Positions 1-5,748 of a stretch of DNA of 5,748 bases are shown one piece after another. The stretch is from Bacteroidales bacterium (GTDB taxonomy: Bacteria > Bacteroidota > Bacteroidia > Bacteroidales > UBA7960): contig SKYG01000311.1 in NCBI GenBank assembly GCA_007128045.1, positions 1-5,748 of the forward strand. The letters are read 5' to 3'. The position numbers and the translations under genes are program-made. Position 1 is the stretch's first letter, and every line of letters begins with the position of its first letter. The notes beneath the pieces are model-generated. The model was not told the origin of the DNA. It did not search any database and saw only the letters and a list, made by a program, of their open reading frames with translations.

Positions 1-40
1 GTCATCTCGAACGAAGTGAGAGATACCCTACAGACCGAGG
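1..40. repeat. Part of a dispersed intergenic hairpin repeat, cut by the window edge
   Basis: The first bases, GTCATCTCGAACGAAGTGAG and on into AGATACCC, have the form of a short repeat that recurs between genes in many Bacteroidetes genomes (GTCAT-TCGA-x-GAGTGAGA-AT type), recognised from memory. Arms ATCTC (4-8) and GAGAT (20-24) with inner AC/GT pairs form a small hairpin. It begins just after the xylB stop codon. There is no T-run in view, so it is not clearly an intrinsic terminator. The left part lies outside the window. Confidence 0.5.
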
Positions 41-1543
41 TTACGATGGTTCCATGTTACGGATTTTTTGTTCCAATATAGTTTTCCATTTTTGATATGC
101 AATATTCAAGGGTTCTGCCATAGTAGGATTTGGTTTTATGGTTTTTACAACCTGCAGGCCATCAAATGCTTCATCAGGGCTTTTGTAGATACCGCATCCT
201 ATTCCGGCGGCACGGGCTGCACCCTGAGAGCCGTCTGTATTGTAGAGTTCAATAGCAGCACCTGATACGGAAGCGAGGCTTTCAGCAAACAGGTCGCTCA
301 GAAACATATTGGCATGCCCTGCACGGATCACTTTAGGTGTGATGCCTATTTCTTTCATGATCTCCATCCCATAATGAAAAGAAAAAACAATGCCTTCCTG
401 GGATGCTCTTAACAAGGTGGCCTGTGTATGGCGGTTAAAGTCGAGTCCGTCAACAACGCATCCGATATTTTTATTGCCGATCATGCGTTCGGCACCATTT
501 CCGAAAGGCAACACAGAAAGGCCTTCAGAGCCGGGTTTGATGCCTGCAGCCAGCGCATTCATATCATTATAGGATATTTGTTGGCTTCCTACGTGGCGCT
601 TGAGCCATGAGTTCAGGATTCCTGTCCCGTTGATGCAAAGCAACACGCCCAACCTGGTCATTGCCTCAGAGTGGTTTACATGGGCAAACGTGTTTACCCG
701 CGACAAATGGTCATACCTGACCTGGTCGCTGACGCCATATACCACCCCTGATGTTCCTGCTGTAGCGGCCACCTCCCCGGGGTGCAGCACATTTAGTGAA
801 AAGGCGTTGTTGGGCTGATCACCGGCCCTGTAGGTCAAAGGTATGCCAGGGTCTAGGCCAAGCTCTGAAGCAGCCTCTGAGGTAAGGGTACCCTGCACAG
901 AGAAATTGGGTACCACCTCAGGAATAAATGCCCTGTTGAACCCGTAAGTGTCCATCAACGTTTCCGAGAGGCCATGTTGCTGAAAATCCCACATGATGCC
1001 CTCCGACAATCCGGAGGGGGTGGTCCGGATCTCTCCGGTCAGCAGGTAAGCAATATAATCGCCCGGAAGCATCATTTTGTATACCTTCTCATAGATGTCT
1101 GGCTCATGATCCTTCACCCACTTCAGCTTTGATGCGGTAAAGTTTCCGGGAGAGTTCAGCAAGGCAGACAGGCACTTCTTGCTGCCAATAGCTTGAAATG
1201 CTTCCTGACCAATCCCTACGGCACGGCTGTCGCACCAGATTATCGATGGACGAAGAGGTTTCCCCAGTTTGTCAATGATGACCAGGCCGTGCATCTGATA
1301 GGAAAGTCCGATTGCCACAATATGTTTCTTATCGACATCGGCATGCATCAGCAACTCCTTCGTAGCCAGCACAAGATGCTTCCACCAGTTCATCGGATCC
1401 TGTTCAGCCCATCCCGGCCTATCGGAAACAATCTCCATTTCCTCTTTTGGGGAGTAGGCCGACGCCAGGCATTTGCCTGTTTCAGCAGATAATACACTAA
1501 CTTTTACTGAAGAGCTTCCTATGTCATATCCGAGCAGGAACAT
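41..1543 (-). CDS. xylB: Xylulokinase (FGGY carbohydrate kinase family)
   Basis: This 500-residue cytosolic enzyme should phosphorylate D-xylulose with ATP to xylulose 5-phosphate, feeding the pentose phosphate pathway. The N-terminal FGGY domain opens with the phosphate-binding motif GYDIGSSSVK (residues 5-14). It carries WAEQDP (45-50), the substrate-contact segment YQMHG (82-86) and IIWCDSR (101-107), all typical of xylulokinases. The expected catalytic aspartate is D242 in YRAGDQPNN (238-246), followed by the ATP-domain motif TAGTSGV (261-267). The C-terminal half keeps GHANMFLSDLF near 413 and a GSQGAARAAG block near 442. Length matches the family (about 490-500), and the long runs resemble Bacteroides xylulokinases as I remember them. 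The ATG at 1543 is chosen because the phosphate-binding strand begins at once. There is no Shine-Dalgarno sequence; the leader is a CAA-rich repeat. The gene follows the Nudix regulator by 107 bases with no visible terminator, so co-transcription is likely. A xylose isomerase or transporter may lie beyond the left edge. Other FGGY sugars are possible but less likely. Confidence 0.94.
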   Translation of the reverse strand: MFLLGYDIGSSSVKVSVLSAETGKCLASAYSPKEEMEIVSDRPGWAEQDPMNWWKHLVLATKELLMHADVDKKHIVAIGLSYQMHGLVIIDKLGKPLRPSIIWCDSRAVGIGQEAFQAIGSKKCLSALLNSPGNFTASKLKWVKDHEPDIYEKVYKMMLPGDYIAYLLTGEIRTTPSGLSEGIMWDFQQHGLSETLMDTYGFNRAFIPEVVPNFSVQGTLTSEAASELGLDPGIPLTYRAGDQPNNAFSLNVLHPGEVAATAGTSGVVYGVSDQVRYDHLSRVNTFAHVNHSEAMTRLGVLLCINGTGILNSWLKRHVGSQQISYNDMNALAAGIKPGSEGLSVLPFGNGAERMIGNKNIGCVVDGLDFNRHTQATLLRASQEGIVFSFHYGMEIMKEIGITPKVIRAGHANMFLSDLFAESLASVSGAAIELYNTDGSQGAARAAGIGCGIYKSPDEAFDGLQVVKTIKPNPTMAEPLNIAYQKWKTILEQKIRNMEPS

Positions 1544-1544
1544 A

Positions 1545-1637
1545 TTGTTGAGGTGTTGAGTTGTTGAATTGTTGAGTTGTTGGACACAATCGTTGAGTTG
1601 TTGAATTGTTGAATTGTTGAGTTGTTGAGGAGTTGAA
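1545..1637. repeat. Degenerate tandem array of an 8-base unit (TTGTTGAR) in the xylB leader
   Basis: About eleven 8-base units of TTGTTGAA/TTGTTGAG lie in two blocks, 1545-1584 and 1593-1637, separated by CACAATCG. Most units are exact; GTGTTGAG, TTGTTGGA and GAGTTGAA each differ by one or two bases, and the first unit of the second block is short. The array fills nearly all of the 107-base gap between the regulator stop and the xylB start and ends one base from the ATG. On the transcript the unit reads YUCAACAA. I see no promoter elements or terminator inside it. There are no unique spacers, so it is not a CRISPR array. Confidence 0.85.
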
Positions 1638-1650
1638 TTACTAAAGTAAA

Positions 1651-2391
1651 TTATATGAATGAGGCGTTTTTTTGTTTTCTGAATTGCATGAAACGTTTTC
1701 TGTCGAACTTATATAGTTGTGCTGGTTTATGGGCAACATTTATTTGCTTTTCGGCCAGAGGGACTATAAAGTCAAGCGTTTTGAGTTTTTTTCTAAAATT
1801 GCGGCTATCTATCCCAGAACCATTAAATACCTCCAACACCTGCTGAAGCTGAAAAATAGTGAACTTTTCAGGCAATAGATCAAATGCAATAGGTTCGGTA
1901 CCGGCACTATGTAAGAGTAACTCTCTTGCCCGCTGGATGATCTTACTATGGTCAAATGGTAGCTGAATCGCCGACTCAAGAGTGACCCACTTTGATCTCT
2001 CTGATAAGCCATTCAACTCGGAATCAGCAAGATTTACCAAACCAAAATAGGCTACAGAAATCACCCTGTCGATGGTTAATCCCGTTGTAGACTCAAGCCA
2101 TTCTTTGTCCTTCTGGTTTTTCATCCGGTCAAGAGAATCAAGTACTTCGAACCGCTCAAGAAAAACATTCTCTATGCCTGTCAGCTCTTTTAGCACCCTG
2201 CTGGCGGCATCATCGAGCAATTCATCGTTATACACAAGACTTCCTGGAAGCTTCAGGTCGTAGGATGGTGTTGGTGACTCATTCAGTTTGTCCAGCTCCC
2301 GTTTCACCAATAACACTTTAATGCCATTCGGGCTAAAACCAAATACCACACAGTCGACAGAAATATGTGGGTTTAATTGGGATTCCATCAT
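1651..2391 (-). CDS. xylR: Nudix-family pentose-responsive transcriptional regulator (NrtR/AraR/XylR type)
   Basis: The 246-residue protein has the two-domain plan of the NrtR family: an N-terminal Nudix fold (about 8-150) and a C-terminal winged helix (about 165-235). In the Nudix box (50-73), G50, R65, E69 and G72 remain, but the canonical RE-x-x-EE glutamates are replaced by V66 and L70, so diphosphatase activity is unlikely. The family hallmark FDHSKII (146-152), which joins the two domains, is present, as is LLPEKFTIFQLQQVLEVF (172-189) leading into the recognition segment SRNFRKKL (196-203). Nudix-domain regulators control arabinose and xylose genes in Bacteroidetes, and from memory one sits just before xylB in B. 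thetaiotaomicron. That makes this gene the probable xylose regulator, with a pentose or pentose-derived ligand. The start has two adjacent ATG codons (2391 and 2388); the first is used here by default. A large palindrome 37 bases upstream suggests autoregulation. An arabinose (AraR) role is the main alternative; the symbol rests on context. Confidence 0.86.
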   Translation of the reverse strand: MMESQLNPHISVDCVVFGFSPNGIKVLLVKRELDKLNESPTPSYDLKLPGSLVYNDELLDDAASRVLKELTGIENVFLERFEVLDSLDRMKNQKDKEWLESTTGLTIDRVISVAYFGLVNLADSELNGLSERSKWVTLESAIQLPFDHSKIIQRARELLLHSAGTEPIAFDLLPEKFTIFQLQQVLEVFNGSGIDSRNFRKKLKTLDFIVPLAEKQINVAHKPAQLYKFDRKRFMQFRKQKNASFI

Positions 2392-2420
2392 CGGGGATCT
2401 TTTGGAGTGAAACGACCCTG

Positions 2421-2453
2421 TAAATATAAATAAAAAATACTTAGCGTAACAAA
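2421..2453 (-). promoter_or_regulatory. Candidate Bacteroidetes-type promoter for the Nudix regulator
   Basis: On the minus strand a TTTG (2453-2450) lies 21 bases before TATATTTA (2428-2421). These resemble the Bacteroidetes sigma factor elements TTTG and TAnnTTTG, with one mismatch in the last base of the second. Transcription would start near 2415, giving a leader of about 25 bases before the ATG at 2391. The TTTG falls in the exact centre of the palindrome, so bound regulator would block RNA polymerase. The region is very AT-rich, so a chance match is possible. Confidence 0.42.
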
Positions 2454-2474
2454 TACACTAAGTATTTTTTATTT
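2428..2474. promoter_or_regulatory. 47-base palindrome, probable operator of the Nudix regulator
   Basis: Arms of 21 bases (2428-2448 and 2454-2474) match at 20 of 21 positions around a 5-base centre at 2449-2453. The inner 21 bases (2441-2461) have the form TTAG-y-GTA-N5-TAC-r-CTAA, a size and symmetry that fit the roughly 21-base operators known for NrtR-type regulators. It lies 37-83 bases upstream of the regulator start codon, which points to autoregulation. In minus-strand RNA the one mismatch becomes a U-G pair and the 3' arm is U-rich, so the element could also end the GH3 transcript. I cannot match it to a specific published XylR or AraR consensus from memory. Confidence 0.68.
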
Positions 2475-2494
2475 TTTATTATGATGTTAGAAAC

Positions 2495-5200
2495 TTATTG
2501 GCTCATAAAATAATTTGAATACCTCCAACGCTCATCGGGCACAGATTCATCAATTATCTCCAACCGCTTTTTAATAACTGTGCTCCGCGACAATGATAAA
2601 GAATCCGGTTGTTTTCCACCTACAGAAATATCTACAAAACCCGGTGATATCACCCTGCCATGTTCAGCATCATAAACGGACAATTGATTGGCAGACAACA
2701 AGAAAGATACATGTTGGGTTTCGCCAGCCTTTACATGAATTCTTCGAAACCCCTGAAGCGATCGTATAGGTTCCAGTTCTTTACCGTTGTGTGAGACATA
2801 CAATTGTACCACCTCATCTCCATCAAAATCTCCGGTATTGGTTACATCTACCTTAACAGTTACATCCTGTCCGGCATGAACAGATTCAGGAATTTTAACA
2901 TTGGCATACTGAAATGTGGTATAACTCAATCCATAGCCAAACTCATATAATGGCTGTTCTTTAACATACTTATAGGTTCTTCCTGCCATAGAATAGTCAT
3001 CAAATGGAGGCAATTGATGTACCGATGAATAAAATGTAACAGGCAGTCTGCCGGCGGGATTGTAATCGCCAAACAACACATCAGCAATGGCGGTTCCTCC
3101 AGCCTGACCAGGATACCAGGCCTCCAGAATGGCAGGGACATTCCCGGCCTCCCAATTGATCGCCAAAGCACTGCCGTTCAGCAGAACCAATACGGTTGGT
3201 TTTTTCAGCTTCATGATGGCCTTTACCAAATTGGTTTGAACATCAGGTAACGCAATATCTAACCGATCACCGCCTTTAAACCCCGGGGCATCTACCTTCA
3301 TCTCTTCGCCTTCGAGATGCGGACTTAACCCTAAACATAAAATAACAACATCTGCATCATTTGCTATGTCCACAGCTTCTTCGATCAGTTGTTGCCCGGG
3401 AATATCCCATAATAAACGAACCATAGGGTAGGTTGAATTCAGTTGCTTATATTCCAAAGTAATCCTATATGGTTTTCCTTCCTCTAAAAAGATTTTTCTG
3501 TATTCCTTGCGAGGATGATGTGTGGCATATCGTTGTATAAACAAACTATCATTTACAAACAAAGTTAATCCTGAAAACCCGGCTCCGCCTAAAAAGTAAT
3601 CGCCACTTATTTCAGGAACCAGGTAACCGGTCCATCTAACAGAAAAATGATCATTACCAATTCCTGGTTTGGGTTCGTTGGTCCACCAGGCAAAATCAAC
3701 GTTTCTATCAACCCCGGTATAAAATGGGTCACCTTCCAGGTTTGAGTTATTGTAATACATAGCGGTCAATCCAGGTTGAGTCAAAGATTGATCAGTAAAT
3801 AGCACGGAGCCGGGAACAGGCTTTAGTTGGGGAAAGCCTTCAGCCAATACACTACCCTGCGAATAGGTTACTTTCGCGCCGGGTAGTTTTTCGACAATCC
3901 CTTTATATGGTGTAACTGGTCTTGAAGGATATCCGTTGTAATTGCCCAGCAATACATCTGTATTATCTGCATTTGGCCCAATTACAGCAACATTTTTAAT
4001 GTTTTTGCTCAGTGGCAATATATTGTTGTCGTTTTTCAATAATACCAAAGATTTACGGGCTGCATCCAGTGCCGCCAGTTGATGTTTCTCACTATCGACC
4101 AACGAAATGGGAATCTTTGAATATGGTACATCGTTTTCGGGATCAAACATGCCAAGTTTCATTCTTGCCAACATCAGCCGGGTAACACTGACATTTATTT
4201 CACGCTCACTAACAAGTCCCAGCTCTACAGCTTTTACTAATGAATGATAAGAATTGCCGCAATTCAGGTCAGTACCTGCTTTTACGGCCAGCGCAGAAGC
4301 TTCTTCGACAGTTTCAGCAACTCCATGACCTCCTTCTCTGTAGAAGTCTCTTATTGCATAACAATCCGAGACGATATACCCTTCAAATCCCCAATCCACC
4401 CTCAGCATCGATTCCAGGAATTTACTTGCGCAGCAGGGAACATCAAACAGGCGGTTATAAGCACACATAACGGAGTATACATTGGCTTCCTGAATGGTTT
4501 TTCTAAAGTGAGGTAAATAGGTCTCTACCAGATCCCGGTCGGAAGGCACGGCATTAAACCGATGTCTGTCGGGTTCCGGACCGCTATGTACTGCAAAGTG
4601 TTTTGCTGTGGCAACCGTCTTTAAATATTTGGGATCATCACCTTGCAAGCCCCTGATGAATTGAACTGCCAGTTCACCGGCCAAAAAGGGATCCTCTCCA
4701 TATGTCTCCATGCCCCTCCCCCATCGCGGATCACGAAAAATGTTGATATTCGGAGACCAGAAGGTCAGCCCCTGATACATGTTTCGTTTGCCCTGGGATA
4801 CAAAGTCGTGGTGTTTTGCCCTGGCCTCATCAGAAATAATGTCAGCAATCCGGTACATTTCATCTTTATCCCACATGGCCGCCATTCCAATAGCTTGCGG
4901 GAAAACGGTTGCCAGGCCTGCGCGGCCAACTCCGTGCAGGCATTCATTCCACCAATGATAGGCAGGAACCCCAAGTCTGTCAATGGCAGGAGAATTATCG
5001 AGCATTTGTGAGACTTTTTCTTCAAGTGTCATTCGTGATACCAGATCATCTGCTCGCTCTTCAAAGCTAAGCCGGGTATCTAAATAAGGTAATGGTGGAT
5101 CTGTACAGGAAGTAAAAAATATTTGAAATACAACAATGACCGTAGTTCCAGCAAAGAATTTTGCCGAAAAACAATCTTTTATGTAAGTCAACATTGCCAT
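2495..5200 (-). CDS. GH3 beta-xylosidase/beta-glucosidase with PA14 insert, lipoprotein
   Basis: This glycoside hydrolase family 3 enzyme should remove terminal beta-linked xylose or glucose from oligosaccharides. With the start at 5200 it has 901 residues. A lipoprotein signal runs from residue 1 to 31 and ends in the lipobox FTSC (lipid-anchored C32), so the enzyme is probably membrane anchored in the periplasm or at the surface. The (alpha/beta)8 barrel spans about 43-355, with RDPRWGR (156-162), the substrate-binding KH pair in TAKHFAVHSGPE (200-201) and the nucleophile D279 in EGYIVSDC. AGTDLNCG (308-315) resembles the GH3 xylosidase branch. The C-terminal sandwich domain is split by a PA14-like insert (about 472-605), and the likely acid/base glutamate lies in EGEE (630-633). 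A fibronectin III-like domain follows (about 770-865). The frame stays open to an ATG at 5299, but that start lies inside a terminator hairpin and adds 33 non-signal residues. A second ATG at 5194 is also possible. Xylose specificity is inferred from nearby xylB. Confidence 0.92.
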   Translation of the reverse strand: MAMLTYIKDCFSAKFFAGTTVIVVFQIFFTSCTDPPLPYLDTRLSFEERADDLVSRMTLEEKVSQMLDNSPAIDRLGVPAYHWWNECLHGVGRAGLATVFPQAIGMAAMWDKDEMYRIADIISDEARAKHHDFVSQGKRNMYQGLTFWSPNINIFRDPRWGRGMETYGEDPFLAGELAVQFIRGLQGDDPKYLKTVATAKHFAVHSGPEPDRHRFNAVPSDRDLVETYLPHFRKTIQEANVYSVMCAYNRLFDVPCCASKFLESMLRVDWGFEGYIVSDCYAIRDFYREGGHGVAETVEEASALAVKAGTDLNCGNSYHSLVKAVELGLVSEREINVSVTRLMLARMKLGMFDPENDVPYSKIPISLVDSEKHQLAALDAARKSLVLLKNDNNILPLSKNIKNVAVIGPNADNTDVLLGNYNGYPSRPVTPYKGIVEKLPGAKVTYSQGSVLAEGFPQLKPVPGSVLFTDQSLTQPGLTAMYYNNSNLEGDPFYTGVDRNVDFAWWTNEPKPGIGNDHFSVRWTGYLVPEISGDYFLGGAGFSGLTLFVNDSLFIQRYATHHPRKEYRKIFLEEGKPYRITLEYKQLNSTYPMVRLLWDIPGQQLIEEAVDIANDADVVILCLGLSPHLEGEEMKVDAPGFKGGDRLDIALPDVQTNLVKAIMKLKKPTVLVLLNGSALAINWEAGNVPAILEAWYPGQAGGTAIADVLFGDYNPAGRLPVTFYSSVHQLPPFDDYSMAGRTYKYVKEQPLYEFGYGLSYTTFQYANVKIPESVHAGQDVTVKVDVTNTGDFDGDEVVQLYVSHNGKELEPIRSLQGFRRIHVKAGETQHVSFLLSANQLSVYDAEHGRVISPGFVDISVGGKQPDSLSLSRSTVIKKRLEIIDESVPDERWRYSNYFMSQ

Positions 5201-5258
5201 GAAACGTTGATAATTGGTGTTATGGTAGCCAGGGCATAAACCTGACTCTGGTGCTGGT

Positions 5259-5316
5259 AAAAAAACCGGCAAAACCGTATCATTGGATATTTTAATCAAT
5301 GATACGGTTTTGCCGG
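5259..5316 (-). terminator. Strong intrinsic terminator between sulfatase and GH3 gene
   Basis: Two perfectly complementary 20-base arms (5266-5285 and 5297-5316, outer ends CCGGCAAAACCG and CGGTTTTGCCGG) enclose an 11-base loop. Read on the minus strand, the stem ends in GCCGG and is followed at once by seven T residues (5265-5259). This is the classic form of a rho-independent terminator for transcripts coming from the sulfatase side. On the plus strand there is no T-run, so the signal is directional. The hairpin covers the upstream-most possible GH3 start codon (5299). Confidence 0.88.
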
Positions 5317-5500
5317 GTAAACTAACTGACCAAATGGATCAATTTATTTCACAGAGAGCTTAAATATGAACTAACTATTCATTTTGCTGAATATTTTCAA
5401 TAAAAAATTGCTAGAAGTTTTTCTCAATACGGTTGATCGCTTCCTTTATGCAAATTGCATCACCGTATTGTGACCTCAGGTATTGTCGATTGGAACATCA
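5317..5500. other. Intergenic stretch without a recognisable gene
   Basis: This 184-base AT-rich stretch lies between the sulfatase stop and the terminator. Apart from the nested inverted repeat at its right side I see no open frame with family resemblance, no tRNA and no convincing TTTG/TAnnTTTG promoter on either strand. The 58 bases between the terminator T-run and the GH3 start at 5200 also show no clear promoter, so where GH3 transcription starts remains unknown. Confidence 0.5.
5425..5470. repeat. Nested inverted repeat downstream of the sulfatase stop
   Basis: Arms CAATACGGT (5425-5433) and ACCGTATTG (5462-5470) are perfectly complementary over 9 bases. They enclose a 28-base loop that itself holds the perfect 13-base palindrome ATGCAAATTGCAT (5448-5460). 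The element starts about 30 bases after the sulfatase stop on the minus strand. No T-run follows directly (AGAAAAAC comes next), so it is at most a weak transcript-end structure; a protein-binding site is also possible. Confidence 0.35.
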
Positions 5501-5748
5501 TCATTCAAACAAACCAGTATTGCCCTTTTCCCATAAAGGCCATAATTGTTCGACAAGATCGGGGCGATCCTTCGCGATGTTTCTGGTTTCGTTCGGATCA
5601 ACATCATGATCATATAATTCAACAACTGGCTGCTGATCCCGGAAATATTTTGTCAGTCTATAGCGCTCGTTGCGCAATGTAATACCATTTCTGAAATATC
5701 CGTAAGCAGCCTCTTCCCACTGTGCTTCCGGATCGCGCAATATGGGCA
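5501..5748 (-). CDS. Sulfatase, C-terminal fragment (runs off the right edge)
   Basis: About 82 codons form the C-terminal end of a type I (formylglycine) sulfatase; the frame is open to the window edge, so the gene begins outside. The first methionine-like codon in view (TTG at 5740) is an internal leucine, since in-frame codons continue upstream as Pro-Ile-Leu-Arg-Asp-Pro. The segment PILRDPEAQW, then a strand reading ITLRNERYRLTKYF, then ELYDHDVDPNETRNIAKDRPDLVEQL matches the usual tail of secreted sulfatases related to iduronate-2-sulfatase: a strand, the LYDHDxDPxETxN motif and a final helix. The active-site CxPSR motif and the metal ligands are off-window, so neither activity nor substrate can be checked. 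The stop at 5501-5503 is followed 185 bases later by a strong terminator, so it probably forms the end of its own transcription unit. Confidence 0.85.
   Translation of the reverse strand, partial: PILRDPEAQWEEAAYGYFRNGITLRNERYRLTKYFRDQQPVVELYDHDVDPNETRNIAKDRPDLVEQLWPLWEKGNTGLFE

Noticed and set aside
1193..1492. Plus-strand open frame of 99 codons
   Set aside because: It is the antisense shadow of the conserved N-terminal half of xylulokinase, with no family resemblance of its own.
1545..1637. CRISPR-like array
   Set aside because: Units are only 8 bases with no unique spacers between them; it is a simple tandem repeat.
1651..2391. Annotation as Nudix hydrolase (housekeeping nucleotide clean-up)
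   Set aside because: The Nudix box is degenerate, a C-terminal winged helix of NrtR type is present, and the gene precedes xylB.
4643..5011. Plus-strand open frame of 122 codons
   Set aside because: It lies wholly inside the GH3 gene on the other strand, its translation has no recognisable motif, and the GH3 frame shows clear family conservation there.
5201..5299. N-terminal extension of the GH3 protein by 33 residues
   Set aside because: It starts inside the terminator hairpin and places the signal peptide 33 residues into the protein. The extension has no resemblance to a known domain.
5201..5335. Promoter for the GH3 gene using TTTG near 5335 and TATCATTG at 5304-5297
   Set aside because: The spacing is 26 bases, too long for the Bacteroidetes consensus, and the second element lies inside the terminator stem.
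5320..5376. Direct repeat AACTAACT at 5320-5327 and 5369-5376
   Set aside because: Two 8-base copies in AT-rich DNA are expected by chance, and there is no associated structure.
5501..5740. Stand-alone small protein starting at TTG 5740
   Set aside because: The frame is open to the window edge and upstream codons continue the sulfatase pattern, so this is the tail of a longer gene.

Overview
This window looks like chromosomal DNA from a member of the Bacteroidetes, probably a polysaccharide degrader. The evidence is a Bacteroides-type xylulokinase, a Nudix-family sugar regulator of the kind this phylum uses for pentose genes, a lipoprotein GH3 enzyme with a PA14 insert, a formylglycine-type sulfatase tail, weak Shine-Dalgarno sequences, and a short intergenic repeat of a type common in this phylum. 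A marine or algal-glycan lifestyle is suggested only by the sulfatase and is an inference.

Layout: all four genes lie on the minus strand and are transcribed from right to left. At the right edge (5501-5748) is the C-terminal end of a sulfatase that starts outside the window. After a 180-base non-coding stretch comes a strong intrinsic terminator (5259-5316). A GH3 beta-xylosidase/beta-glucosidase lipoprotein follows. The open frame can be extended to 5299, but the better start is at 5200, because the longer version begins inside the terminator hairpin and would bury the signal peptide. A 103-base gap (2392-2494) carries a 47-base, almost perfect palindrome that looks like the operator of the next gene and may also terminate the GH3 transcript. 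Next is a Nudix-domain/winged-helix regulator (xylR-like, 1651-2391). A 107-base leader made almost entirely of 8-base repeats follows, and then xylulokinase (xylB, 41-1543). The left edge (1-40) holds part of a dispersed hairpin repeat.

How the genes fit together: the GH3 lipoprotein would release terminal xylose (or glucose) from oligosaccharides at the cell envelope. Xylose would be isomerised to xylulose by an enzyme not in the window, and XylB would phosphorylate it into the pentose phosphate pathway. The Nudix regulator, whose Nudix box is degenerate and so probably non-catalytic, would sense a pentose or derivative and control its own promoter, and xylB by read-through. The sulfatase may prepare a sulfated xylose-containing glycan, but it is separated by its own terminator.

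I see no sign of a wholly new system. The most interesting features are regulatory: the operator-like palindrome overlapping a candidate promoter, and the G-free repeated leader in front of xylB.
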